Assembly (NCBI GenBank): GCA_020444515.1 | Contig: JAHLKX010000005.1 | Location: forward strand, 422,988-486,987 | Direction of reading: 5' to 3' | Length of the DNA: 64,000 nucleotides | Origin: Bacteroidota bacterium | GTDB lineage: Bacteria; Bacteroidota; Bacteroidia; Bacteroidales; JAADJA01 | In this document: positions 1 through 6,166 of the stretch, piece by piece | How positions within the stretch are numbered: position 1 is the stretch's first letter | Layout of the letters: every line of letters starts with the position of its first letter | Notes under the pieces: model-generated | Databases searched by the model: none | Told to the model about the DNA's origin: nothing | What the model saw: only the letters and a program-made list of their open reading frames with translations | Program-made: the position numbers and the translations under genes

Positions 1-184
1 CTTTGATTATGTAGGTTTCGAGTCGTTCACCGTTGGTGATATTATAAATGTGCACCTTCTCATTTTCAATAAGGTTGGCAGCTTCCATCAGATTTTCATC
101 AATGCCGATGCTCCCGATATAATTCAGATCGGATTCAGTAATGGTCGCCCGGTGTATTTTCGACTTTAAAACTTCGATTTGCAT
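1..184 (-). CDS. panD: Aspartate 1-decarboxylase, 3' part outside window
   Basis: Only the first 61 codons are in the window. PanD makes beta-alanine from L-aspartate in the cytoplasm for pantothenate and CoA synthesis. The visible N-terminus has the family pattern [16 protein letters not shown], then the NYIGSIGID stretch in which Gly24-Ser25 is the self-cleavage site that creates the pyruvoyl cofactor; the numbering fits the family exactly. The ATG at 184 is the only sensible start. It lies 12 bases after the panC stop on the same strand, so panC and panD form a beta-alanine/pantoate joining unit and are probably translated from one transcript. The C-terminal half cannot be seen. Confidence 0.93.
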   Translation of the reverse strand, partial: MQIEVLKSKIHRATITESDLNYIGSIGIDENLMEAANLIENEKVHIYNITNGERLETYIIK

Positions 185-196
185 AGTTGTGCAAAA

Positions 197-1042
197 TTAT
201 GAAAATAAAATGATATTATCGATTAAACGAACATTTCCAACCCATGCCGCAATGCAAGCTATGACCGTATTACTTTGAGCCCAGGTTTGTAAAGGTTGTA
301 GCGTATACATGTCAACAATTTCAAAATATTCCAGTTTTATATGTTTATGTTTTTTGAATTGTCGCATAACATATTCATTCACTTCTTTTATGGTGTTAAA
401 TCCTGACTTGATTTTTACCATTTTGAGTGTTTGATAAATTAAAGCGGCTTCTGTCCTTTCTGCAGCAGTTAGCCTTTCATTTCGGGAGCTCATGGCCAAA
501 CCGCTTTCTTCCCTAACAATGGGACATGGGACAATTTCGACTGGGATGTTATAGTCTTTTGTCATCCTGTGTATAATCACCAGTTGCTGATAATCTTTCA
601 ATCCAAAATATGCCCTTTCTGGTTCAACAATTTCAAATAATCTTTTAACGACAATGGCCACCCCATTAAAATGACCAGGGCGATGCTGCCCTTCCATTAC
701 ATTCTCCAGTTCACCAAAATCGTATTTTTCAGTGGCCGGTTCAGGATACATTTCCTTTTCCGAAGGATTAAATAAAACATGACAATCGACCTGGTTGAGT
801 TTTTCAATATCGGCTTCGAGGTCTCGGGGATAGTGTTGAAGATCAGTTGGATTATTAAACTGTACCGGATTAACAAAAATACTGCAAACAACAATTTCAT
901 TTTCTTGCTTTGCTTCTTTTAAAAGAGAAAGATGACCTTCATGCAATGCTCCCATGGTTGGAACAAAACCAATGCTTTTACCTTCATTCCTGAATGATGA
1001 AAGGTATTGCCGGAGTTCTTTTTTTGTTTCAAAAATTTCCAT
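197..1042 (-). CDS. panC: Pantothenate synthetase (pantoate-beta-alanine ligase)
   Basis: Joins pantoate to beta-alanine using ATP, the last step of pantothenate synthesis, in the cytoplasm. The 281 residues match the usual family length. Near the N-terminus are FVPTMGALHEGH (nucleotide-binding HIGH-type signature in the form HEGH), then SIFVNPVQF and YPR, and later the FGLKDYQQL and SSRNERL segments typical of PanC. ATG at 1042 is well placed. It is followed after 12 bases by panD and preceded, 35 bases upstream, by the stop of a thioredoxin-fold gene, so it lies inside a five-gene minus-strand run that begins with a biotin-dependent carboxyltransferase. Identification is secure. Confidence 0.97.
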   Translation of the reverse strand: MEIFETKKELRQYLSSFRNEGKSIGFVPTMGALHEGHLSLLKEAKQENEIVVCSIFVNPVQFNNPTDLQHYPRDLEADIEKLNQVDCHVLFNPSEKEMYPEPATEKYDFGELENVMEGQHRPGHFNGVAIVVKRLFEIVEPERAYFGLKDYQQLVIIHRMTKDYNIPVEIVPCPIVREESGLAMSSRNERLTAAERTEAALIYQTLKMVKIKSGFNTIKEVNEYVMRQFKKHKHIKLEYFEIVDMYTLQPLQTWAQSNTVIACIAAWVGNVRLIDNIILFS

Positions 1043-1077
1043 GGCTGGTTTTCAATCAAAAAAACTCAAATTTAATG

Positions 1078-1584
1078 TTACTTTGAAAGAATTTGATAGG
1101 AATCTTTTTCCAGGCTATTTTCAGGAGATTCAACAATTCTTCCTACTTCTTTTTGGTCCTTATAGAAGATAAAGGTCGGAACATATTCTATGGATAAGGA
1201 TTGGATGTCAAAATTCCCAGCCAATTTATCTCGATCGACACAAATCAATTTAATTTCATCGGTTTTATAATCTAACCTGTCAAGGATCTTATAAAATCGT
1301 GGAACCTGCATTTGGCTGTCATAACACCATGTAGCCATCACGATTGTTATATGCGAATTATAAATGACATTTTTAAGTTTATTAAGGGTTTCATTGCAAG
1401 GCTCATAGGTGGCATATTCAGCCATGAAATCCTGACCAAAAGCTCCTTGCTGAATCTCCATGCGAGTAGCTTGTCCTAACAGAACGGGATCAGTTCTGGC
1501 AGAATCAGTCATTTCAGTTTCCTGGGCAAATCCCGAAATTGGAATAATTAACGGAAATATGAGGACCAAAAATATTTTATTCAT
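1078..1584 (-). CDS. Exported thioredoxin-fold protein with a WCYDS active site
   Basis: The protein (168 residues from the ATG at 1584; a TTG three codons earlier is less likely) starts with MNKIFLVLIFPLIIP...GFAQ, a cleavable signal peptide, so it should act in the periplasm. It has a thioredoxin-like core: a strand ending in ATWCYDS, helix QVPRFYKILD, then YVPTFIFYKD with the cis-proline. The classical CXXC is replaced by C-Y-D-S, so only the first cysteine is present; a further cysteine occurs in the ICVDRDK strand. WC-x-DS forms are a recognised thioredoxin-like subgroup in Bacteroidota. It lies between a biotin carrier gene and panC in the same operon, but no metabolic link to either is obvious. 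Its substrate is unknown. Confidence 0.8.
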   Translation of the reverse strand: MNKIFLVLIFPLIIPISGFAQETEMTDSARTDPVLLGQATRMEIQQGAFGQDFMAEYATYEPCNETLNKLKNVIYNSHITIVMATWCYDSQMQVPRFYKILDRLDYKTDEIKLICVDRDKLAGNFDIQSLSIEYVPTFIFYKDQKEVGRIVESPENSLEKDSYQILSK

Positions 1585-1607
1585 CTTTGTCAAACCTTCA
1601 AACCGGA

Positions 1608-1952
1608 TTATGCAAATTCTATTAAAAGTTCATTCTTAGCTACCCGATCACCCACTTTAACATTGATGGTTTTAATGGTGCCGTTGATGGGAGCCACAAT
1701 GTCATTTTTCATTTTCATGGCCTCCAGAACCAATAGTTTATCACCTTCTTTGACCCGTTTTCGGGGTTTGATATAGATTTGCTTGATTGTGCCGGGAATA
1801 AAAGCGATCAATTTTTTTTCGTTCTTTTTTTCCCAGGGTTTTTTTCGCTTGTATTTTTCTGTTAGCAACGTTCTGTATTTGATATTTTCAATCAGCAACG
1901 TTTTGTAAGAAAGTTTTTTGTTTTCAACTTGCTTATCACTTGTATCTTCCAT
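1608..1952 (-). CDS. Biotin carboxyl carrier protein of an acyl-CoA carboxylase/decarboxylase
   Basis: A small cytoplasmic carrier (about 114 residues from ATG 1952; the longer reading begins at a TTG). The N-terminal 40 residues are charged and lysine-rich, probably a linker. The C-terminal 70 residues form a biotinyl/lipoyl domain: IPGTIKQIYIK, then EAMKMKN with the biotinylated lysine between the two methionines, then APINGTIKTINVKVGDRV. This matches the biotin carrier of propionyl-CoA carboxylase or the gamma subunit of methylmalonyl-CoA decarboxylase. It starts 52 bases after the carboxyltransferase stop on the same strand, and the two surely work together. No biotin carboxylase or membrane beta subunit gene is present in the window. 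Confidence 0.88.
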   Translation of the reverse strand: MEDTSDKQVENKKLSYKTLLIENIKYRTLLTEKYKRKKPWEKKNEKKLIAFIPGTIKQIYIKPRKRVKEGDKLLVLEAMKMKNDIVAPINGTIKTINVKVGDRVAKNELLIEFA

Positions 1953-2004
1953 AACTGAAAAGTTTTGGTTCAATTAATCAGAATTCGCAGTACAATTTAG
2001 CGTG

Positions 2005-3552
2005 TTAGAATGGTGGAACCCCGTGTTTTTTCTTGGGTCCAACTTCAGCTTTCAAGCTTGAAATTTCCAGTGAGTGGATCAGAAAGTTTCTTGTTTCATA
2101 AGGTTCGATGACTGCATCGATATAGCCATAAGCGGCCGCCACGTATGGATTGGCAAATTTTTCTTTGTATTCTTTGATTTTTTGCTTTCGCATGTCATCC
2201 GGATTTTCCGCATTTTTAATTTCATTACGGAAAATAATATTGGCAGCTCCTTCCGGACCCATTACGGCAATTTCAGCAGTAGGCCAGGCCGCTACAAAAT
2301 CAGCCCGCAAGTGGTGTGAACACATAGCGATGTAACCTCCACCATAGGCTTTGCGCATGATCACAGTGATTTTGGGTACGGTAGCTTCCGAATATGCATA
2401 AAGCATTTTTGCTCCGTGCCGGATCACTCCGGCATGTTCCTGGTCAATTCCAGGCAAATAGCCAGGCAGGTCGACCATGGTTACAATTGGAATATTAAAC
2501 GAATCGCAATAACGAATAAAACGGGCTGCTTTATCCGATGAATCAACATCCAGCACTCCAGCGAGCACCAGGGGCTGATTGGCAACAAAACCTGCGGTCT
2601 GTCCCGAAATTCTTCCAAACCCGATGACAATGTTTGCAGCAAAAAGTTCCTGAACCTCAAAAAACTCTGAATCATCAGAGACGGCCCTGATCACATCGCG
2701 CACATCATAAGGTTGACGAGGATCGGTAGGAATGATCTCATCAATGTTGTATTGTTTGGTTTTCGGCGGTTTTTTAGGGAAAGTGGCTGCCTTCTTTTCA
2801 TTATTCCAGGGGATAAAGCTGATCAATTGTTTGATCTGGTCAAAACACTCTTCCTCCGTTGTGGAATAAAAATGGGAATTTCCGGTAATTTCAGAGTGCA
2901 CCCTGGCACCGCCCAATTCCTCCATACTGATTTCTTCGCCTAGCACAGTTTTAATGACTTCAGGCCCTGTGATAAACATTTTGGATACCCCATCTACAAC
3001 AAATACGAAATCAGTGAGGGCAGGTGAATAAACAGCTCCCCCAGCACAGGGTCCGAGAATTACTGAAATTTGAGGAATAACGCCGGAAGCCTGCGTGTTT
3101 CGATAAAAAATCTCACCGTAACCGGCCAGTGCATTAACGCCTTCCTGGATACGGGCACCACCCGAATCATTGATCCCGATAATGGGAACCTTAAGTTTCA
3201 TGGCATGATCCATGATTTTTGTGATCTTTTTAGCATGCGCCCATCCCAACGATCCACCAGCGACGGTAAAATCCTGTGCATAAATACACACAGGGTGGCC
3301 ACTAATGGTACCGGTACCTGTAATCACACCATCGCCGGGCAAATATTTTTTGTCCATGTCGAAATCCCGACCGGCATGTTCTACAAATAAATCGTACTCG
3401 TGAAATGATTTGGCATCCAGAATAGAAAGAATACGCTCCCTGGCAGTTTTTTTACCAATGGCTTTTTGCTTTTTTATTGCCTGTGATCCTCCCCCCTTGA
3501 TCGCTTCCCGCATTCTTTTCTTAAGATCGGCTGTTTTACGCTTCAAGCCCAT
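2005..3552 (-). CDS. Acyl-CoA carboxylase carboxyltransferase subunit (propionyl-CoA carboxylase beta / MmdA type)
   Basis: At 515 residues it has the length and order of the biotin-dependent carboxyltransferase family. The N-terminal crotonase-like half has ARERI, GDGVITG, SGGARIQEG, GPCAGGAVYSPA and FITGPEVIK. The C-terminal half has PRQPYDVR, GFVANQP, DVDSSDKAARFIR, VDLPGYLPG, KITVIMRKAYGGGY and AVMGPEGAANIIF. These oxyanion-hole motifs bind biotin and the acyl-CoA. The family moves CO2 between biotin and propionyl-/methylmalonyl-CoA, either in propionyl-CoA carboxylase or in the sodium-pumping methylmalonyl-CoA decarboxylase; sequence by eye does not separate the two. It is the first gene of the minus-strand run with the biotin carrier. 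ATG at 3552 is a clear start. Confidence 0.9.
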   Translation of the reverse strand: MGLKRKTADLKKRMREAIKGGGSQAIKKQKAIGKKTARERILSILDAKSFHEYDLFVEHAGRDFDMDKKYLPGDGVITGTGTISGHPVCIYAQDFTVAGGSLGWAHAKKITKIMDHAMKLKVPIIGINDSGGARIQEGVNALAGYGEIFYRNTQASGVIPQISVILGPCAGGAVYSPALTDFVFVVDGVSKMFITGPEVIKTVLGEEISMEELGGARVHSEITGNSHFYSTTEEECFDQIKQLISFIPWNNEKKAATFPKKPPKTKQYNIDEIIPTDPRQPYDVRDVIRAVSDDSEFFEVQELFAANIVIGFGRISGQTAGFVANQPLVLAGVLDVDSSDKAARFIRYCDSFNIPIVTMVDLPGYLPGIDQEHAGVIRHGAKMLYAYSEATVPKITVIMRKAYGGGYIAMCSHHLRADFVAAWPTAEIAVMGPEGAANIIFRNEIKNAENPDDMRKQKIKEYKEKFANPYVAAAYGYIDAVIEPYETRNFLIHSLEISSLKAEVGPKKKHGVPPF

Positions 3553-3862
3553 ATTAAGAGTTTTTTGTTTTCAAATTGATTGATTAAATCAAATAGGATG
3601 TTCCTATCCTTTGCTTATTATATATCAATGAAACTTTTAAAGAACATTTTTCCAAATTAGCAGCAAAAATAATCCAATTCTATGTGAATTGCAATAACCA
3701 AATATTCAATGGCTGTTAGTATCTTTATTAAGTTGTTGATTGTTAACTTAGTGTCATTAAAAGTTCATCAACCTGTCCCGGTTCAACCGGCCGGCAAATA
3801 TACAATTTATGTTTCTCATGACTTAAAATTGACCAGAAATATCCTAGATTTGTAGAAAAACC
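3553..3862. other. Intergenic region between divergent genes, 310 bases
   Basis: AT-rich spacer between the carboxyltransferase gene (leftward) and the YjbR-like gene (rightward); it must hold both promoters. The only element I can point to is a TAnnTTTG match just before the rightward gene. No ORF with a credible start, no tRNA-like fold and no strong hairpin was seen. Confidence 0.6.
3845..3852 (+). promoter_or_regulatory. Bacteroidota-type -7 element upstream of the YjbR-like gene
   Basis: TAGATTTG fits TAnnTTTG exactly and lies 10 bases before the ATG. A TTGAC occurs only 11 bases upstream, which is shorter than the usual 17-23, so the -33 partner is doubtful. The transcript would have a very short leader. 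Confidence 0.4.
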
Positions 3863-4228
3863 ATGAATATAGAGTTGTTCAGAGAATATTGCCTGAGTTT
3901 AAAGGGCGTCACCGAATCCTTTCCTTTTGGTGAAGATACACTCGTTTTCAAAGTAATGGGGAAAATGTTTGCCCTTAACGGTTTAGGTGAATCGTTTAGG
4001 ATCAATTTAAAATGCGACCCCGAATGGGCCCTTGAACTCAGGGAACGATACCCGGCTGTCTTGCCAGGCTATCACATGAATAAAAAGCACTGGAATACCG
4101 TCATTGTGGATGGCTCGATATCGGACGAAAAGCTTTATACCTGGATTGATCACTCTTACGATTTAATTGTAAAGTCACTCCCTCAAAAGTTAAAGAACAA
4201 ACTTCAGCTGATCAATAATGGTGGATAA
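3863..4228 (+). CDS. MmcQ/YjbR family protein
   Basis: A 121-residue cytoplasmic protein with the CyaY-like/YjbR fold signature: an N-terminal helix (LFREYCLSLKGV), TESFPFGEDTLVFKVMGKMFAL, LKCDPEWALELRERYPAVLPGYHMNKKHWNTV, then a short C-terminal helix. These are standard for the family, which has a double-wing DNA-binding-like fold, but its biochemical role is not established. Its 3' end overlaps the next gene by 11 bases, so translation is probably coupled, and its ATG sits just after a promoter-like element. Identification of the family is good; function remains unknown. Confidence 0.88.
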   Translation: MNIELFREYCLSLKGVTESFPFGEDTLVFKVMGKMFALNGLGESFRINLKCDPEWALELRERYPAVLPGYHMNKKHWNTVIVDGSISDEKLYTWIDHSYDLIVKSLPQKLKNKLQLINNGG

Positions 4229-5093
4229 AAATCAATTTTTACCGGATTTATTGCTTGATCAAACTTTTGATAATGGAAGTGTGATTTTGATTGTTATTGT
4301 TGCAATCATTGGCTTTATTCTTTTCCAGAGAAGGCGGTATTCAGATAGGCATGGTCATAGGTTTGATCCTCTTTCAAGAAGTCGCACCCCCTCAACCTTT
4401 AATCCGTTTTCGTTTAGTTCTAAAATGCCACCATCAGGGATTAAGATACTTGAAGAAAATTTTGAATTTTTCCGACATTTCAATCCAAAGCAGCAACGAC
4501 ATTTTGCTTCCAGGGTCATGCTATTTATACGGGATAAAAAATTTGAAGGTCGGGACCAATTGAAGATCACCTTCAAAATGAAGATTTTGATTGCCGCCAC
4601 GGCGGTTCGCGTTACCTTGGGTTTGAAGACTTTTACGTTTCCTTCTTTCCATACCATTTTGATTTATCCCGCAAAATTTTATTCTGGATTTTCCAAAGCC
4701 GTTGTAAAAGGTGAAACCAATATGGCTGGTGTGATGGTTTTATCATGGCAAGACTTCCTTTTTGGTGTGTCCGATCAGAATGATAACCTCAATCTGGGCT
4801 ATCATGAGTTTGGACACGCATTGTTCGTGGAGCGATTCAGGGAAACAATGGATTCCAAATTCATGGATAATTACGATCGATGGAGGCGCCTTGTATTTTC
4901 AAAAGGGAAATTAAGAGAGGCCGAATTGAAACAAACCTTCAGGGCTTATGCCAATTATAATGAACATGAATTTTTTGCAGTGGCAGTTGAAAACTTCTTG
5001 GAAAGACCTGGAAAATTCAAGAGGGATTTACCCAACCTCTATGCCTTAATGACAAAAATGCTGAATCAGGATCCTCTGTCTACTGACCGGTAG
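4218..5093 (+). CDS. Zinc-dependent peptidase of the MtfA (M90) family, membrane-anchored
   Basis: The 291-residue protein has one N-terminal membrane segment (about residues 20-37, ILIVIVAIIGFILF), then a polar linker rich in R and S, then the peptidase domain. The zinc site is HEFGH (His196, Glu197, His200) and the third ligand is the Glu of NEHEFFAV about 50 residues later, as in MtfA. The domain also has the VRVTLGLK and IYPAKF segments of the family. MtfA of E. coli binds the Mlc repressor and cleaves it; no Mlc or PTS gene is seen here, so the substrate is open. ATG 4218 overlaps the YjbR-like gene. The 3' end overlaps the convergent DUF6132 gene by 14 bases. Confidence 0.85.
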   Translation: MVDKNQFLPDLLLDQTFDNGSVILIVIVAIIGFILFQRRRYSDRHGHRFDPLSRSRTPSTFNPFSFSSKMPPSGIKILEENFEFFRHFNPKQQRHFASRVMLFIRDKKFEGRDQLKITFKMKILIAATAVRVTLGLKTFTFPSFHTILIYPAKFYSGFSKAVVKGETNMAGVMVLSWQDFLFGVSDQNDNLNLGYHEFGHALFVERFRETMDSKFMDNYDRWRRLVFSKGKLREAELKQTFRAYANYNEHEFFAVAVENFLERPGKFKRDLPNLYALMTKMLNQDPLSTDR

Positions 5094-5343
5094 TTTGATC
5101 GGAGGTCGCCTTGGGTTTCTTACCCCGGAACATATCAAAAATAAGATAACCCAATGCTGCACCCCACAAAGTGCTCATCCAGGGATTGGACGTGATGGCA
5201 CAGGTGCCGGAAACACAACCGATCTCGAGATAATAGATATACCCAGCAATCGCACCGATGACCAATCCGGCCAAAGAAATTAAAGGAACATTTGAAAAGA
5301 GGCCTCTTTTTTTATGTTTAGTATTTTCTTCCATATCGTTCAT
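5080..5343 (-). CDS. DUF6132-type small membrane protein
   Basis: An 87-residue protein with a charged N-terminus, a membrane segment (PLISLAGLVIGAIAGYIYY), the conserved loop GCVSGTCAITSNPW, a second membrane segment (TLWGAALGYLIFDMF) and a lysine-rich tail. The GC-x-SGTC-x-ITSNP loop with two cysteines is the hallmark of DUF6132, whose role is not known. It follows the thioredoxin gene by only two bases on the same strand, so the loop cysteines may be redox partners of the membrane-bound thioredoxin; this is inference from gene order. Its end overlaps the opposite-strand M90 peptidase gene. Confidence 0.72.
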   Translation of the reverse strand: MNDMEENTKHKKRGLFSNVPLISLAGLVIGAIAGYIYYLEIGCVSGTCAITSNPWMSTLWGAALGYLIFDMFRGKKPKATSDQTTGQ

Positions 5344-5345
5344 TG

Positions 5346-5780
5346 TTAGAAATAAGGTTGTAATGCCTTTAGTATTGTAGCTTTTGGTTTAACACCTACC
5401 AGTTTATTAACGGGTTTACCATCTTTAAAGATCAACATGGTCGGTATATTTTGGATGCCATATTTTTTAGCAGTTTTCTGATTTTTATCTACATCAAGCT
5501 TACAAATATTGGCTTTATCTTTGAGCTCATCAGCTACTTCATCCACAATTGGACCCTGGATTTTACAGGGACCGCACCAGGCTGCCCAAAAATCAACCAG
5601 TGATACCCCTTGGCCGATGATCCCATCAAAATTGCCATCATCTACTATTTTAACGTTTTCGGAGGGCGGCTTGTTTAATCGTTTCCTAACTACGAAAAAA
5701 TTATACAGGATATAACCAACCACTGCGGCTGATATAATGTATGCAATGGTACTCCCCATTGCTGCTTCATTTATAATCAT
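5346..5780 (-). CDS. Thioredoxin with N-terminal membrane anchor
   Basis: 144 residues. A membrane segment (about residues 9-27, GSTIAYIISAAVVGYILYNFF) is followed by a full thioredoxin domain with the WCGPCK active site, the PTMLIFK cis-proline strand and a C-terminal helix. It should reduce disulfides at the membrane; which face the domain is on cannot be read with certainty, but the positive VVRKRLNK after the helix suggests the thioredoxin domain is cytoplasmic. Its start overlaps the stop of the upstream thioredoxin gene in an ATGA arrangement, supporting ATG 5780 and coupled translation. It is followed after two bases by the DUF6132 gene. Confidence 0.88.
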   Translation of the reverse strand: MIINEAAMGSTIAYIISAAVVGYILYNFFVVRKRLNKPPSENVKIVDDGNFDGIIGQGVSLVDFWAAWCGPCKIQGPIVDEVADELKDKANICKLDVDKNQKTAKKYGIQNIPTMLIFKDGKPVNKLVGVKPKATILKALQPYF

Positions 5781-6112
5781 AATTTATCCATGTTTTTGTC
5801 AATGTAGTGCATTATTCGTTCTTTGGATTGGGTTCCGACAAAGTAATGAACCCGTTTACCATTTTTAAACAGGATCATGGTCGGAATGCTGGTGATCCCA
5901 TATTTATTGGCCAGTGTCCGGTTGTCATCAACATTCACTTTGCCGATCAGCGCCCTACCGTTCAGCTCTTTTGCCAGTTCTTCCAGAATGGGATCCTGTG
6001 CTTTACACGGAGCACACCATTCTGCCCAAAAATCAACCAGGATAAATGATTGTCCAACTACCTGATCAAAGTTGGGATAATTTAAATGTATGGGCTTAGA
6101 CGTATCCAACAT
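5777..6112 (-). CDS. trxA: Thioredoxin
   Basis: A 111-residue soluble thioredoxin: FILVDFWAEWCAPCK carries the CXXC active site (CAPC rather than the usual CGPC), and SIPTMILFKNGK gives the cis-proline. Length and layout fit a cytoplasmic dithiol reductant. It heads a tight three-gene minus-strand unit (thioredoxin, membrane thioredoxin, DUF6132 protein). ATG 6112 is preceded at 26 bases by a TAnnTTTG promoter element, so the unit probably has its own promoter although mutS2 lies just upstream in the same direction. Confidence 0.92.
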   Translation of the reverse strand: MLDTSKPIHLNYPNFDQVVGQSFILVDFWAEWCAPCKAQDPILEELAKELNGRALIGKVNVDDNRTLANKYGITSIPTMILFKNGKRVHYFVGTQSKERIMHYIDKNMDKL

Positions 6113-6137
6113 CTTTTATTTACTTTATAATTCGCAG

Positions 6138-6145
6138 CAAAGATA
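6138..6145 (-). promoter_or_regulatory. -7 element of the thioredoxin operon
   Basis: On the minus strand the bases read TATCTTTG, an exact TAnnTTTG match, 25 bases before the trxA start and in the short gap after mutS2. A TTG lies 14 bases upstream, closer than normal, so only the -7 part is supported. Confidence 0.45.
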
Positions 6146-6166
6146 ATCAAATTTGATACCAATTTA

